A stretch of 64,000 bases of DNA, from the NCBI RefSeq assembly GCF_900206265.1, contig NZ_LT907782.1, positions 1,736,001 to 1,800,000 of the forward strand, given 5' to 3'. The notes under the pieces were generated by a model. That model saw only the letters and a program-made list of their open reading frames with translations, ran no database searches and was not told where the DNA came from. Shown piece by piece: positions 48,198 to 56,271 of this stretch; position 1 is the first letter of the stretch, and each line of letters begins with the position of its first letter. A program made the position numbers and the translations under genes. Source of the DNA: Nitrosomonas ureae (GTDB lineage: Bacteria > Pseudomonadota > Gammaproteobacteria > Burkholderiales > Nitrosomonadaceae).

Positions 48198-50132
48198 TCA
48201 GTTGATCCGAACTTGTCCTTGAGTGATATGCACCATATACCGATCAAATGCACGGAAAGTAAACGAAACCGGGCGCTCCGCATATTCCATAGTGCGCTTG
48301 CGCAGGATCTCGATGGCAATCTGCTCACCTAGACGCAGGCTGCGGGTGTTATCGCTGCGCCAGTGCACGCCTCCCATGGAACGGCCCATGGCAACGTTGC
48401 TGGCAATTTTATTGAGTTCACCTCCGACTGTCATCTTGTCGGCGTCGGGCCCACAGTACTCCTGAGGCTCGCAGAAATCCTCAAGCATACCAGCAGCCTT
48501 ACGATAACCCGGTTGCAGAAGTTTCAACATGGCTGTCGGTGGATCTTTAGGAAAGCCATTATTGGCACGAGCGAAAATATCCGCCAATTTCTCGTCCTCG
48601 TCGAACCAAGCTTTAAGTACCGTGACACAGGCACCGGCGACAGTCGCATGTCCCGCGCCGTAGGCCGGGTGATTTGGCGAGCCGGCTGAAAACGCCATGG
48701 GTAGAAACAGGGTTTCGGTTCCACCGTTCTGCGCGGCATTGTGCGATGCCACAGCATCCAATGTATCGTTAAGTGCATTGTCGAAATTGCTGCAGGCTTG
48801 AACTGTTTCCGGCAGACCGTATGCGCGCATCTTTCCCTTATATCCCTTGCGCTGCATTTGCAATAGTCCACCATACACTTCAGGGCGGCAGCGGCGGTGC
48901 ACCATCCATTTCTGACGCCAGACGACCTTAAGCGCACGACTGGCAACCTCAGAAACCAATGTCAACAAATCCGGCCCCCCCAAGGTGGCGAACCCACCCT
49001 CACGTGAAAAACGATTCCCGCGATAAGGATTGCCGCCATCAAGAGATGCATTAACTCCATCTAGAAACAGTGCCGCATTGAAGTAGGCTTGGTGCAGTGC
49101 ATCACGATTGACGAAGCGCGCGAGGTCGCGCATGGTCGAAATGTAGCGTTTAATCACCGGCCCGTTTGCAGTGCCGTCAGTTGTTGGGTAATACATGTTG
49201 GCAGGGCAATTGCGCTGGTCTGCATAGTTATTGCAAATTCCATAGTCGCGACCATATTTATCTTTACCGGTGTTTTGTGCAAGTAACCAATCTCCGTGCG
49301 TAATCAAAAAGTCACGCTTGGCGATATAGGGTACTTGCTTCTGATCGATCGTCTGCACGCCGTATCCGATCGGACGGATGAAGAACTGACTAACTAGTGG
49401 GCCGACGTCCTCGCCGAACAATCCGGTACGGAAAAGCGTTTGTAGCCGTATATCCGCACCGCCACTGCCGGATTGAAGATCAAACGTAGTACGCAAACGA
49501 CCGGAATCGGTATCATGGCGGATGGCGCAGTCGAACATCGTATTTACGGCGCTACGTGCCGCACTGACGCGAGCATTGACGTTATAGCCAAGCTTATCCG
49601 ATCCAACGCCATCGTGTGCGGATATATCCACCCCGCAGTCCATTTGTGGATCACAGTGTTGTTGGAATGCAAGCAGCGGTGCATCACGCAGCAAGGCCAT
49701 CCAGTAGAGTTCGACCATTTCAGCTGCAGTACTGATCGACCGGCAACCCGGTGCGGGCAACATCTCGAGCGATTTCGGATCGGGACCGTGCGTTTCAGTT
49801 GATGCACCTGCCATCGGACTGGTGAACTTCGCAGCCGACTTCTTGAGAGTGGGGGCTACACAGGACTCGAATGGACTCTGATCCGGGCTGCTGACAGGCC
49901 CTTTGGGCACCTCCTCGAAATTGATCGGCATGCCCGCTTCGATTTGTATGCAAGTACGCTCAAATTTGCGGTAAGCAACCTCATCGACTTCACCATACTC
50001 GTTATGAGGCAGTGTCTTGTGGAAGTTTCCGATAAACGGTACATTCGTCCGATCTTGCTCTGGTAAGTCGGGAGGGTTATCCGGTTCAGAGGTTACAAGA
50101 TTCTCATCGCTATTGGGTGTAGGAAATGTCAT
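48198..50132 (-). CDS. vanadium-dependent haloperoxidase family protein (PAP2 superfamily)
   Basis: A 644-residue protein starting at the ATG at 50132, which has AAGGAG at ideal spacing; no signal peptide. Vanadate-pocket motifs appear in order: KWMVHRRCRPE (Lys and Arg), HPAYGAGHATVAGA (around the Gly-His pair) and GRSMGGVHWRSD (Arg-x5-His). These match the Lys/Arg, Ser-Gly-His and Arg/His positions of algal and bacterial vanadium haloperoxidases, except that Ala replaces the Ser before Gly-His. Such enzymes oxidise halides with hydrogen peroxide; relatives are acid phosphatases. It stands alone between non-coding stretches. Substrate unknown. Confidence 0.85.
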   Translation of the reverse strand: MTFPTPNSDENLVTSEPDNPPDLPEQDRTNVPFIGNFHKTLPHNEYGEVDEVAYRKFERTCIQIEAGMPINFEEVPKGPVSSPDQSPFESCVAPTLKKSAAKFTSPMAGASTETHGPDPKSLEMLPAPGCRSISTAAEMVELYWMALLRDAPLLAFQQHCDPQMDCGVDISAHDGVGSDKLGYNVNARVSAARSAVNTMFDCAIRHDTDSGRLRTTFDLQSGSGGADIRLQTLFRTGLFGEDVGPLVSQFFIRPIGYGVQTIDQKQVPYIAKRDFLITHGDWLLAQNTGKDKYGRDYGICNNYADQRNCPANMYYPTTDGTANGPVIKRYISTMRDLARFVNRDALHQAYFNAALFLDGVNASLDGGNPYRGNRFSREGGFATLGGPDLLTLVSEVASRALKVVWRQKWMVHRRCRPEVYGGLLQMQRKGYKGKMRAYGLPETVQACSNFDNALNDTLDAVASHNAAQNGGTETLFLPMAFSAGSPNHPAYGAGHATVAGACVTVLKAWFDEDEKLADIFARANNGFPKDPPTAMLKLLQPGYRKAAGMLEDFCEPQEYCGPDADKMTVGGELNKIASNVAMGRSMGGVHWRSDNTRSLRLGEQIAIEILRKRTMEYAERPVSFTFRAFDRYMVHITQGQVRIN

Positions 50133-50495
50133 TTGATACTCCTTCTTAATCATATTGAAGAAAAAGCATAGCTTTTGAAGTTTGAAGCCACGCCGGATTG
50201 AAAACGTGAATGCATCGCGAGTACATTGCAACACTAGACTATGCGATTACTATCCATAGACTGAGCTACCGTGTTCAAAACCTGAATTAAGCCGCACCGT
50301 AACTCCCTTCTCCGTTGCTTTACGTAGTCACAAACAGGACTACCGCAACGATTAAACCTGAATCAAACATGTTAGACTGTGATTTTTTTCACACCGAACG
50401 CGAATTCTTCAATAAGTAACTGAACGAGTATGCTGATCGATCTCGGCGCTACACTTGTCCAGTTTGAAATACCACTTCACTTACAGAATAAGCTT

Positions 50496-50605
50496 AATAA
50501 AGCACCCTGCCGCAAGCAGCGGGGTATTAACTGCGCTCTACAATCTGCTGGTTTTCAACCAGCTTTCGCCCCAAGGGGGCGGGGAATTAAACCCGCAGAG
50601 ATTAA
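50496..50605. repeat. 110-bp structured repeat, copy 2
   Basis: Inverted relative to copy 1 at 14793-14902, with 108 of 110 bases identical. The three hairpins are kept (outer stem ACCCTGC/GCGGGGT has one G-T pair). Translating the plus strand gives CRKQRGINCALQSAGFQPAF and so on, which should not be annotated as a gene. Confidence 0.9.
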
Positions 50606-50661
50606 CAAATAAACCCTTATTATGTAACTAAAAATATTCTCAATTCGCAACTTCCCTCTCT

Positions 50662-50925
50662 TCATTTAAATGGGTGTGCGATATTGAAATGAAGGCACAA
50701 CTGTATTGTGATAGGAAATTGAGAATCATCACTGCCATCCGGAAAGTTGTCAATTGGTAAGATTCTTGAGCATTCAGGCTTATCGGTCCAAGCACCATCT
50801 GGAGCACTCGCACTAATCCACGATCTTTCTGAACCAACCTGATCCTGTACTCACCCTTTTAAAGTCATTTGCTGATCGGTCATCACAGTGTTTGACAGCC
50901 GGACTGCCTTTCAATACATTCCATC
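50662..50925 (-). pseudogene. possible decayed coding sequence, unknown
   Basis: Ending at a TGA at 50662-50664, one minus-strand frame reads GSERSWISASAPDGAWTDKP and PIDNFPDGSDDSQFPITIQL without stops for about 60 codons, but it begins after a TGA with no start codon. The adjacent frame upstream reads GWNVLKGSPAVKHCDDRSAN, also stop-free, then ends. The pattern suggests a short gene split by a frameshift near 50840. I recognise no family; chance remains possible. Confidence 0.3.
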
Positions 50926-51110
50926 CTCATGTTGGCATCTGAATTCTAAAATTTCATACACAACGAGAGTATCATTCATCAAGTTCTGAATGTTGAATGA
51001 GTTAGTATTACAACCCAAACTACAAGATACTTACCGGTATCGGGCTCTGCTACCATTAGCTCTCAGTCAAATCAATATCATACAGTTAATCAATTTATCA
51101 TCAAGGCATT

Positions 51111-52964
51111 GTGTTAGACATTCAATCTTTAACCTACTTACAGGGTGGCATTCCGTTACTGGAGAATTGCAATCTGCAAATTTTTTCCAATCAGCGTGTG
51201 GGACTGGTCGGTAAGAATGGCAGTGGCAAATCGACTTTGTTCCGATTGATTCGCGGCGTGCTTAAACCGGATAGTGGGGAAGTGAGCTTCCAATCCGGGA
51301 AAACGGTCGCTTTTGTCGAACAGGAAATCATCGACTCCGATCAATCGGCTATTGCATTCGTGTTGGATGGCGATGTAGAGCTGTGTCAACTGGAGAAAAT
51401 TCTGGCGCAGGTTGAACACGATGCAGCCTGGTTTGAGGCACAGCAACGTTACGAAACGATCGGTGGTTATAGCGCACGATCACGTGCGGCGCAGTTATTG
51501 AATGGATTGGGATTCGCCAATGCTATTCTGGAAAAACCGGTTAATCATTTTTCCGGTGGCTGGCGCATGCGTTTGAATCTGGCCCGCGCCTTAATGCATC
51601 GCGCTGACTTGCTGTTGCTGGATGAACCTACCAATCATTTGGATCTTGAAGCCATTCTTTGGTTGGAGCAGTATTTGGCACGTTATCCGGGAAGTGTGAT
51701 CGTTGTTTCTCACGATCGTGAGTTTCTCAATGCTTGCGTGCAGCGCATCGCGCATATCAACAATCGAAGAATTGATAGCTACAGCGGTAGCTATGACGAT
51801 TTCGAGCGCGCGCGTGCTGAACATCTCGCGCAGCATGCCCAAGCATTTCAGCAACAACAAAAGCAAATCGCGCATATGGAAGATTTTGTGCGGCGCTTTC
51901 GCGCCAAGGCCACCAAAGCCAAACAGGCACAAAGCCGGATCAAAGCCTTGGATCGGCTGGCGCGTCTTGCACCGGTGCACATTGAAGACGGTCATTTTGG
52001 GCTACAGATTGAAGCGCCTGAACGCAGCCCTGATGTTTTGCTGCGGATAAAAGACATGAGCTTTGGTTACGATAATCATCAGCTATTCCAGCATGTCAAT
52101 CTTGTGCTGCAAGCAGGTGCGCGCATTGCATTACTGGGACCGAACGGTGCCGGAAAATCCACCTTGATAAAATTAATGACCGGGGAAATCAAGCCGACTT
52201 CAGGCTTTATTGAGCAGGCGCCTAACATCGGCATAGGTTACTTTGCCCAACATCAATTGGAAAATCTCGATAGTGAATCGACCCCTCTACAGCATATGAA
52301 ACGACTTGATCCGGCACAAACCGAATTGAATTTGCGTAATTTTCTCGGCAGATTTGGTCTGGGCGGGGATCACGAAGATCGTCCGGTAGCGACCTTTTCC
52401 GGCGGAGAAAAGAGCCGATTGGCGCTGGCAATGCTGGCATGGCAAAAACCGCATTTCCTGTTGCTGGACGAACCGACCAATCATTTGGATCTGGATATGC
52501 GCGATGCACTGACGCTGGCGTTGGAAGCCTATACCGGGGCTGTGGTGTTGGTTTCGCATGATCGCAGCCTGGTGCGTGCGGTAGCGGATGAATTGTGGCT
52601 GGTGGCGGATGGTCAGGCGCAATTGCTGGATGGCGATTTGGAAGATTATAAACGTTGGATAGAAGCCCGTCGCGCCAGAGAAGCTGAAGAGTTACGATCA
52701 ACCACACCCAAAACACAAGTCAAAACAACGGCCAAACCAAACAAAAAGATCCTGCTGTCCAAACAATCAAGGCTTGAAACTGCTTTGACGATTGCACAAA
52801 AAGAACTGGCCGAAGCTAATCGCCAGCTTGCAGATCCAGCTACGTATGTGAACTGTTCCAGGAATGAAATTGATCAGCTAAGTGAAACGCTCGTCAAGCT
52901 TGAGAAGAAAGTAGCGGAATTGGAAGAAAATTGGCTGGAACTGGAAATGGCGCTGGAAGAATAG
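51111..52964 (+). CDS. yheS: ABC-F ATPase, YheS type
   Basis: A 617-residue soluble protein with two ABC domains and no membrane helices. ABC-F proteins act at the ribosome E site. Domain 1 has Walker A GLVGKNGSGKSTLFRLI, signature FSGGWRMRLNLARAL and LLLDEPTNHLD. The linker has FRRFRAKATKAKQAQSRIK-like residues (P-site tRNA interaction motif). Domain 2 has LLGPNGAGKSTLIKLM, FSGGEKSRLALAM and again LLLDEPTNHLD. A C-terminal coiled coil follows. The order and C-terminus match YheS rather than Uup or EttA. Start is GTG at 51111 with AAGG upstream. Confidence 0.92.
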   Translation: MLDIQSLTYLQGGIPLLENCNLQIFSNQRVGLVGKNGSGKSTLFRLIRGVLKPDSGEVSFQSGKTVAFVEQEIIDSDQSAIAFVLDGDVELCQLEKILAQVEHDAAWFEAQQRYETIGGYSARSRAAQLLNGLGFANAILEKPVNHFSGGWRMRLNLARALMHRADLLLLDEPTNHLDLEAILWLEQYLARYPGSVIVVSHDREFLNACVQRIAHINNRRIDSYSGSYDDFERARAEHLAQHAQAFQQQQKQIAHMEDFVRRFRAKATKAKQAQSRIKALDRLARLAPVHIEDGHFGLQIEAPERSPDVLLRIKDMSFGYDNHQLFQHVNLVLQAGARIALLGPNGAGKSTLIKLMTGEIKPTSGFIEQAPNIGIGYFAQHQLENLDSESTPLQHMKRLDPAQTELNLRNFLGRFGLGGDHEDRPVATFSGGEKSRLALAMLAWQKPHFLLLDEPTNHLDLDMRDALTLALEAYTGAVVLVSHDRSLVRAVADELWLVADGQAQLLDGDLEDYKRWIEARRAREAEELRSTTPKTQVKTTAKPNKKILLSKQSRLETALTIAQKELAEANRQLADPATYVNCSRNEIDQLSETLVKLEKKVAELEENWLELEMALEE

Positions 52965-52969
52965 CGCAA

Positions 52970-52985
52970 GCGGTATTTGTACCGC
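52970..52985. terminator. short hairpin between yheS and fliE
   Basis: GCGGTA and TACCGC pair around TTTG just after the yheS stop, between convergent genes. There is no T run, so termination is only possible. Confidence 0.35.
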
Positions 52986-53002
52986 CTGCCGGCAGAACCC
53001 GG

Positions 53003-53326
53003 TTAAACCTGCATATTCATAATTTCCTGGTAAGCGGTTACCAGCTTGTTTCTGACTTGAACCATCGATTGAAAGGAAACGTTGGCTTTTTGCAACGAAA
53101 TCATTACCTCATGCAAATCCACATTGGATTGGTCGCTTACAAACTGTTCGCTCAACCTATCCGCACTCAGCTGCGATTTGTTGACTTGATCAATAGCGGA
53201 TTTAAGCTTCTCGCTAAAATCAACACTGGCTACTTCATCAATGCCAGGTTGTTTTTTGGTGCCGGAAGCAAGTGCTGAAGCCGCTTGCAACTGCTGCAAA
53301 ATATTATCAATTCCGTTTTTGTCCAT
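53003..53326 (-). CDS. fliE: flagellar hook-basal body protein FliE
   Basis: FliE (107 residues) joins the MS ring to the proximal rod. The C-terminal half is diagnostic: [20 protein letters not shown], then [16 protein letters not shown]. The N-terminus is short and Gln/Ala rich ([13 protein letters not shown]). It lies on the minus strand downstream of the fleSR pair, about 100 bases after fleR, and is convergent with yheS. In many bacteria fliE sits directly before fliF in the same direction; here it is on the opposite side of the regulators. Confidence 0.95.
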   Translation of the reverse strand: MDKNGIDNILQQLQAASALASGTKKQPGIDEVASVDFSEKLKSAIDQVNKSQLSADRLSEQFVSDQSNVDLHEVMISLQKANVSFQSMVQVRNKLVTAYQEIMNMQV

Positions 53327-53424
53327 GATTCACCTCAGTACCAATTTTTCCAACTATCGCTCAGAATCCAGAAATGCTCAAATATTATATAAAGTTGCAC
53401 GTAGCTGTCTATAGGCGATATGTG

Positions 53425-54741
53425 TTACGTTGTCATACGATATTGTTGTAACTTATAGCGCAACGTGCGCTCTGAAATACCTAACTTTTTAACGGCCAGT
53501 TTACGCGAACCATTAACGGCTTCAAGTGTTTCCAGAATGTGCTTTCGTTCGAGCGCCTTGATATCCTGAATCGATGATTCTGTAGTCATTTGATTTTTCT
53601 CATGCACTGAAACTGTTTCCGGCAAATGAATATGTTCGACGTCAATGATATTATTATCCATTGCCAGAATCATGGCGCGCTGCATGACATTCTCCAACTC
53701 CCTGACATTACCCGGCCAGGAATATCGGGTTAATTTTTTAATTGCTGGCTGAGTCATTCTGCAAGAGGGTTTTTCTGAGCCGACTGCCGCCGTCGCCAGT
53801 ATACGCTGCGCTAGGGGTTCTATATCTAATGGTCGTTCGCGCAACGATGGAATTTCAATAGGAAACACATTGAGCCGGTAATACAGGTCTTCACGGAATC
53901 GTCCATTTTTTACCATTGCCATCATGTCACGGTTGGAGGTTGCCAAAACCCGGATATCCAATTTGATTGCTTTATGTCCGCCTACTCGCTCCACTTCTCT
54001 TTCCTGCAATACGCGCAATAGTTTTGCTTGCAACTCCAAGGGCATTTCAGAAATTTCATCCAATAACAGGGTACCGCCTTGCGCTTGCTCGAATTTTCCG
54101 GGTTGAGCCTGTGCCGCACCTGTAAAAGAACCCTTTTCATATCCAAATAAAGTAGCTTCCAGAAGATTCTCCGGAATCGCCGCACAATTGATCGCTACAA
54201 AGGGTTTAGCGGAACGTACTGAATGTTGATGAATAAAACGTGCAATCACTTCCTTTCCGCAACCACTTTCGCCTGTCAACATGACGGTCGCCGGTGATTG
54301 CGCAACACGTTTGGCCAGTGACAATAATGATCGTGTATGCGGATCTTTAGCCACCACTTTATCGTCCTGTTCGGATTCGGATAGTGCATGGCGTTTTATT
54401 TGAGCCAGCAGACTGTCCGGATCAAAAGGTTTCAGCAGATAATCGCAAGCACCGATACGCATAGCGGCAACCGCCTTTTCGATATCTGCGTAAGCAGTCA
54501 TAAGCAATACAGGCAATTCCGGATCGAACGCCTTGATTTTTGTTAACAATGTGAATCCATCAACAGGTTTCATTTGAACATCGCTGACAACCATTCCTAT
54601 CTGGCGCTCTTGCAGCACTTGCATGGCATCGTTTCCATTGCACGCGGCGGAAGTCTCAAAACCGCTTAATTTCAAGGAAGTGCAAATTGCTTCCAATAAA
54701 TCCTGATCGTCTTCTACGACTAGAATAGGTAATGTTTTCAT
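53425..54741 (-). CDS. fleR: sigma-54-dependent flagellar response regulator, FleR/FlrC type
   Basis: A 438-residue NtrC-family activator: receiver domain (residues about 1-120, VVEDDQDLLEAI, phosphorylated Asp in VVSDVQMKPVDGF), AAA+ domain with Walker A LTGESGCGKEVIARFIHQ, the sigma-54 contact loop GSFTGA, Walker B LLLDEISEMPLELQAKLLRV, and a Fis-type HTH at the C-terminus (SRKLAVKKLGISERTLRYKL). The contact loop is GSFTGA rather than the common GAFTGA. ATG at 54741 has GGAG eight bases upstream; an earlier ATG at 54756 overlaps fleS. It should activate class III flagellar genes. Confidence 0.92.
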   Translation of the reverse strand: MKTLPILVVEDDQDLLEAICTSLKLSGFETSAACNGNDAMQVLQERQIGMVVSDVQMKPVDGFTLLTKIKAFDPELPVLLMTAYADIEKAVAAMRIGACDYLLKPFDPDSLLAQIKRHALSESEQDDKVVAKDPHTRSLLSLAKRVAQSPATVMLTGESGCGKEVIARFIHQHSVRSAKPFVAINCAAIPENLLEATLFGYEKGSFTGAAQAQPGKFEQAQGGTLLLDEISEMPLELQAKLLRVLQEREVERVGGHKAIKLDIRVLATSNRDMMAMVKNGRFREDLYYRLNVFPIEIPSLRERPLDIEPLAQRILATAAVGSEKPSCRMTQPAIKKLTRYSWPGNVRELENVMQRAMILAMDNNIIDVEHIHLPETVSVHEKNQMTTESSIQDIKALERKHILETLEAVNGSRKLAVKKLGISERTLRYKLQQYRMTT

Positions 54742-54745
54742 TATT

Positions 54746-55936
54746 TCAATCTCCATTGCATCTGGGCAGGCGTATTACAAATTCAGTCCCCCTCTCAATT
54801 GAGGAATTGATCTGTATACTGCCGCCCATAGACTGTATAACGCTTCTAGCAATGGCCAAACCCAAGCCAGTGCCTTCGGAACGGGTGGTGAAGAAAGGCT
54901 CAAACAGCCTTTCCTGCAGCATCGAATCAATACCTGGCCCGTTATCCAGGACACTGAAAACGATATTTGATTTTTCCAAGCGGATTGTGAAAGAAATCTG
55001 ACTGCCCGCCGGGGATGCCTGAACTGCATTTTCCAGAAGATTAATCACTGCGCCGCACAAGGCTTGGCGATCGGTTACCAGAAATTCGTCTGCACTATAA
55101 TCATTTACCGTGAATAGCAAATTATGTTGTTTCATTTGTGGCTCGATGACTTGTTGCAACTCTGCTATTAAGCTACTAATGACAACAGTCTCAAGTTGGT
55201 TTGTCTCACCTTTTACAAAACGCAGCATATCTTTGGTTAAGTGCTCCAGATGATGCAAGCGTTCAATCGTCTTTGTAGCAAGTTTCTTACGCTCGCTCGG
55301 CGTTAAGGCATCGCCTCCCAAATGATTGGCATAGATTAATGCGGTTGAAAGTGGGGTACGCAATTGATGCGCCAGATTCGCCGCCATTTCTCCCATGGCG
55401 GTTAACCGTTGATTTCGTCTGATTTGCTCCTGTACCGCATAAGCTTCAGTAATATCATTGATTAACAGAATTCTTCTTCCGGCTGAATCGGCCGCGCTGC
55501 TCTCGATACGGATACGCCGCTGCCCGGATGTATCTTGCAACTTAACGTACCATTCATTAACAAGCCCGGTTGATGTCAACCGCTTCTGCAGCACCTGCTG
55601 CCATGTCATACCCAGCAAGGGGGAGCCGAGTATATGGATTGCTGCAGGATTGACTTGCTCAATGCGTTCTTGCGCACTAAGAGAGATGACTCCACCCGGC
55701 AAGGCATTTAACAGAAGGCTTAATTGCTGAGACAAGTTTTCTTTGGCAATGAGTTGTTTATGCAACTCACCATTCGCTAGCGCCAACTCCTGGGTCAACG
55801 CTGTGACCTGATGCTGCAATTCCTGATAGACACCGGACAATTGCTCCGATGCCTCGTTAAATGCAGCAAATGCAAGCTGTAGTTGTTTCGGATCCAATGG
55901 TACCGATTGCGTATCAGCAGATTTTCTTGTTTGCAC
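54746..55936 (-). CDS. fleS: flagellar sensor histidine kinase, FleS/FlrB type
   Basis: A 396-residue soluble histidine kinase with no membrane helix, like FleS/FlrB. It has an N-terminal coiled coil (LQHQVTALTQELALANGE), a PAS domain (ALPGGVISLSAQERIEQVNP), the H-box MAANLAHQLRTPLSTALIYA with phospho-acceptor His, and the ATPase boxes NLLENAVQASPAGS, VLDNGPGIDSML and GTGLGLAIARSVIQSMGG. The start is a GTG at 55936 with a weak ribosome site. The next gene is its regulator fleR, so they form a two-component pair at the head of the minus-strand unit. Confidence 0.92.
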   Translation of the reverse strand: MQTRKSADTQSVPLDPKQLQLAFAAFNEASEQLSGVYQELQHQVTALTQELALANGELHKQLIAKENLSQQLSLLLNALPGGVISLSAQERIEQVNPAAIHILGSPLLGMTWQQVLQKRLTSTGLVNEWYVKLQDTSGQRRIRIESSAADSAGRRILLINDITEAYAVQEQIRRNQRLTAMGEMAANLAHQLRTPLSTALIYANHLGGDALTPSERKKLATKTIERLHHLEHLTKDMLRFVKGETNQLETVVISSLIAELQQVIEPQMKQHNLLFTVNDYSADEFLVTDRQALCGAVINLLENAVQASPAGSQISFTIRLEKSNIVFSVLDNGPGIDSMLQERLFEPFFTTRSEGTGLGLAIARSVIQSMGGSIQINSSIERGTEFVIRLPRCNGD

Positions 55937-56271
55937 GGGTTTGGATTAGCCATTAGTAGAAATTGCCGGTAGCTTAACATTGTTACCAACCCTGATAATG
56001 ATACGAATAGGGCCGACAAACCTATTCTTTTTAAGCGATCAGATTTTACGAATTTATCGATAATCATCACACTAATAAGAATCTATTCAGAACTTACGTA
56101 ATCTGGATATAAATACAATATTTTTACGGAATCATGAATGCTGAAACATATTGCTTGTTAAATAAGCACCCGATGACAACAGTTTCTTGCAAACATAAGA
56201 TAAATAATTTTCTTGAAAAATATCACTCACATTGAGAATGTAAACTGGAAATATAAGTAGGAGAATAGTAC
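55937..56271. promoter_or_regulatory. divergent promoter region between fleS and fliF
   Basis: About 335 bases separate the two divergent flagellar units, so both promoters must be here. By eye I found no good sigma-54 (GG-N10-GC) or sigma-28 (TAAA-N15-GCCGATAA) match. A TAAGTAGGAG ribosome site lies before the fliF GTG. Confidence 0.5.

Larger units (their letters stand above)
50133..51110. other. long intergenic region
   Basis: About 980 bases between the haloperoxidase and the ABC-F gene, which are divergent. It contains the second structured repeat (50496-50605) and a decayed coding stretch (50662-50925). The remainder shows nothing I can name. Confidence 0.5.

Noticed and set aside
50430-50612. 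Plus-strand protein with the same repeat peptide
   Set aside because: Again a translation of the repeat, with no ribosome site.
52970-52985. Strong terminator between yheS and fliE
   Set aside because: The stem is six pairs with no T run; it is listed only as a weak candidate.
55795-56070. 91-residue frame upstream of and overlapping fleS
   Set aside because: Its second half is fleS in another frame and the composition is not protein-like.
55937-56271. Sigma-54 promoter for fliF
   Set aside because: No GG-N10-GC pair with good flanking bases was found by eye, so I do not report a site.
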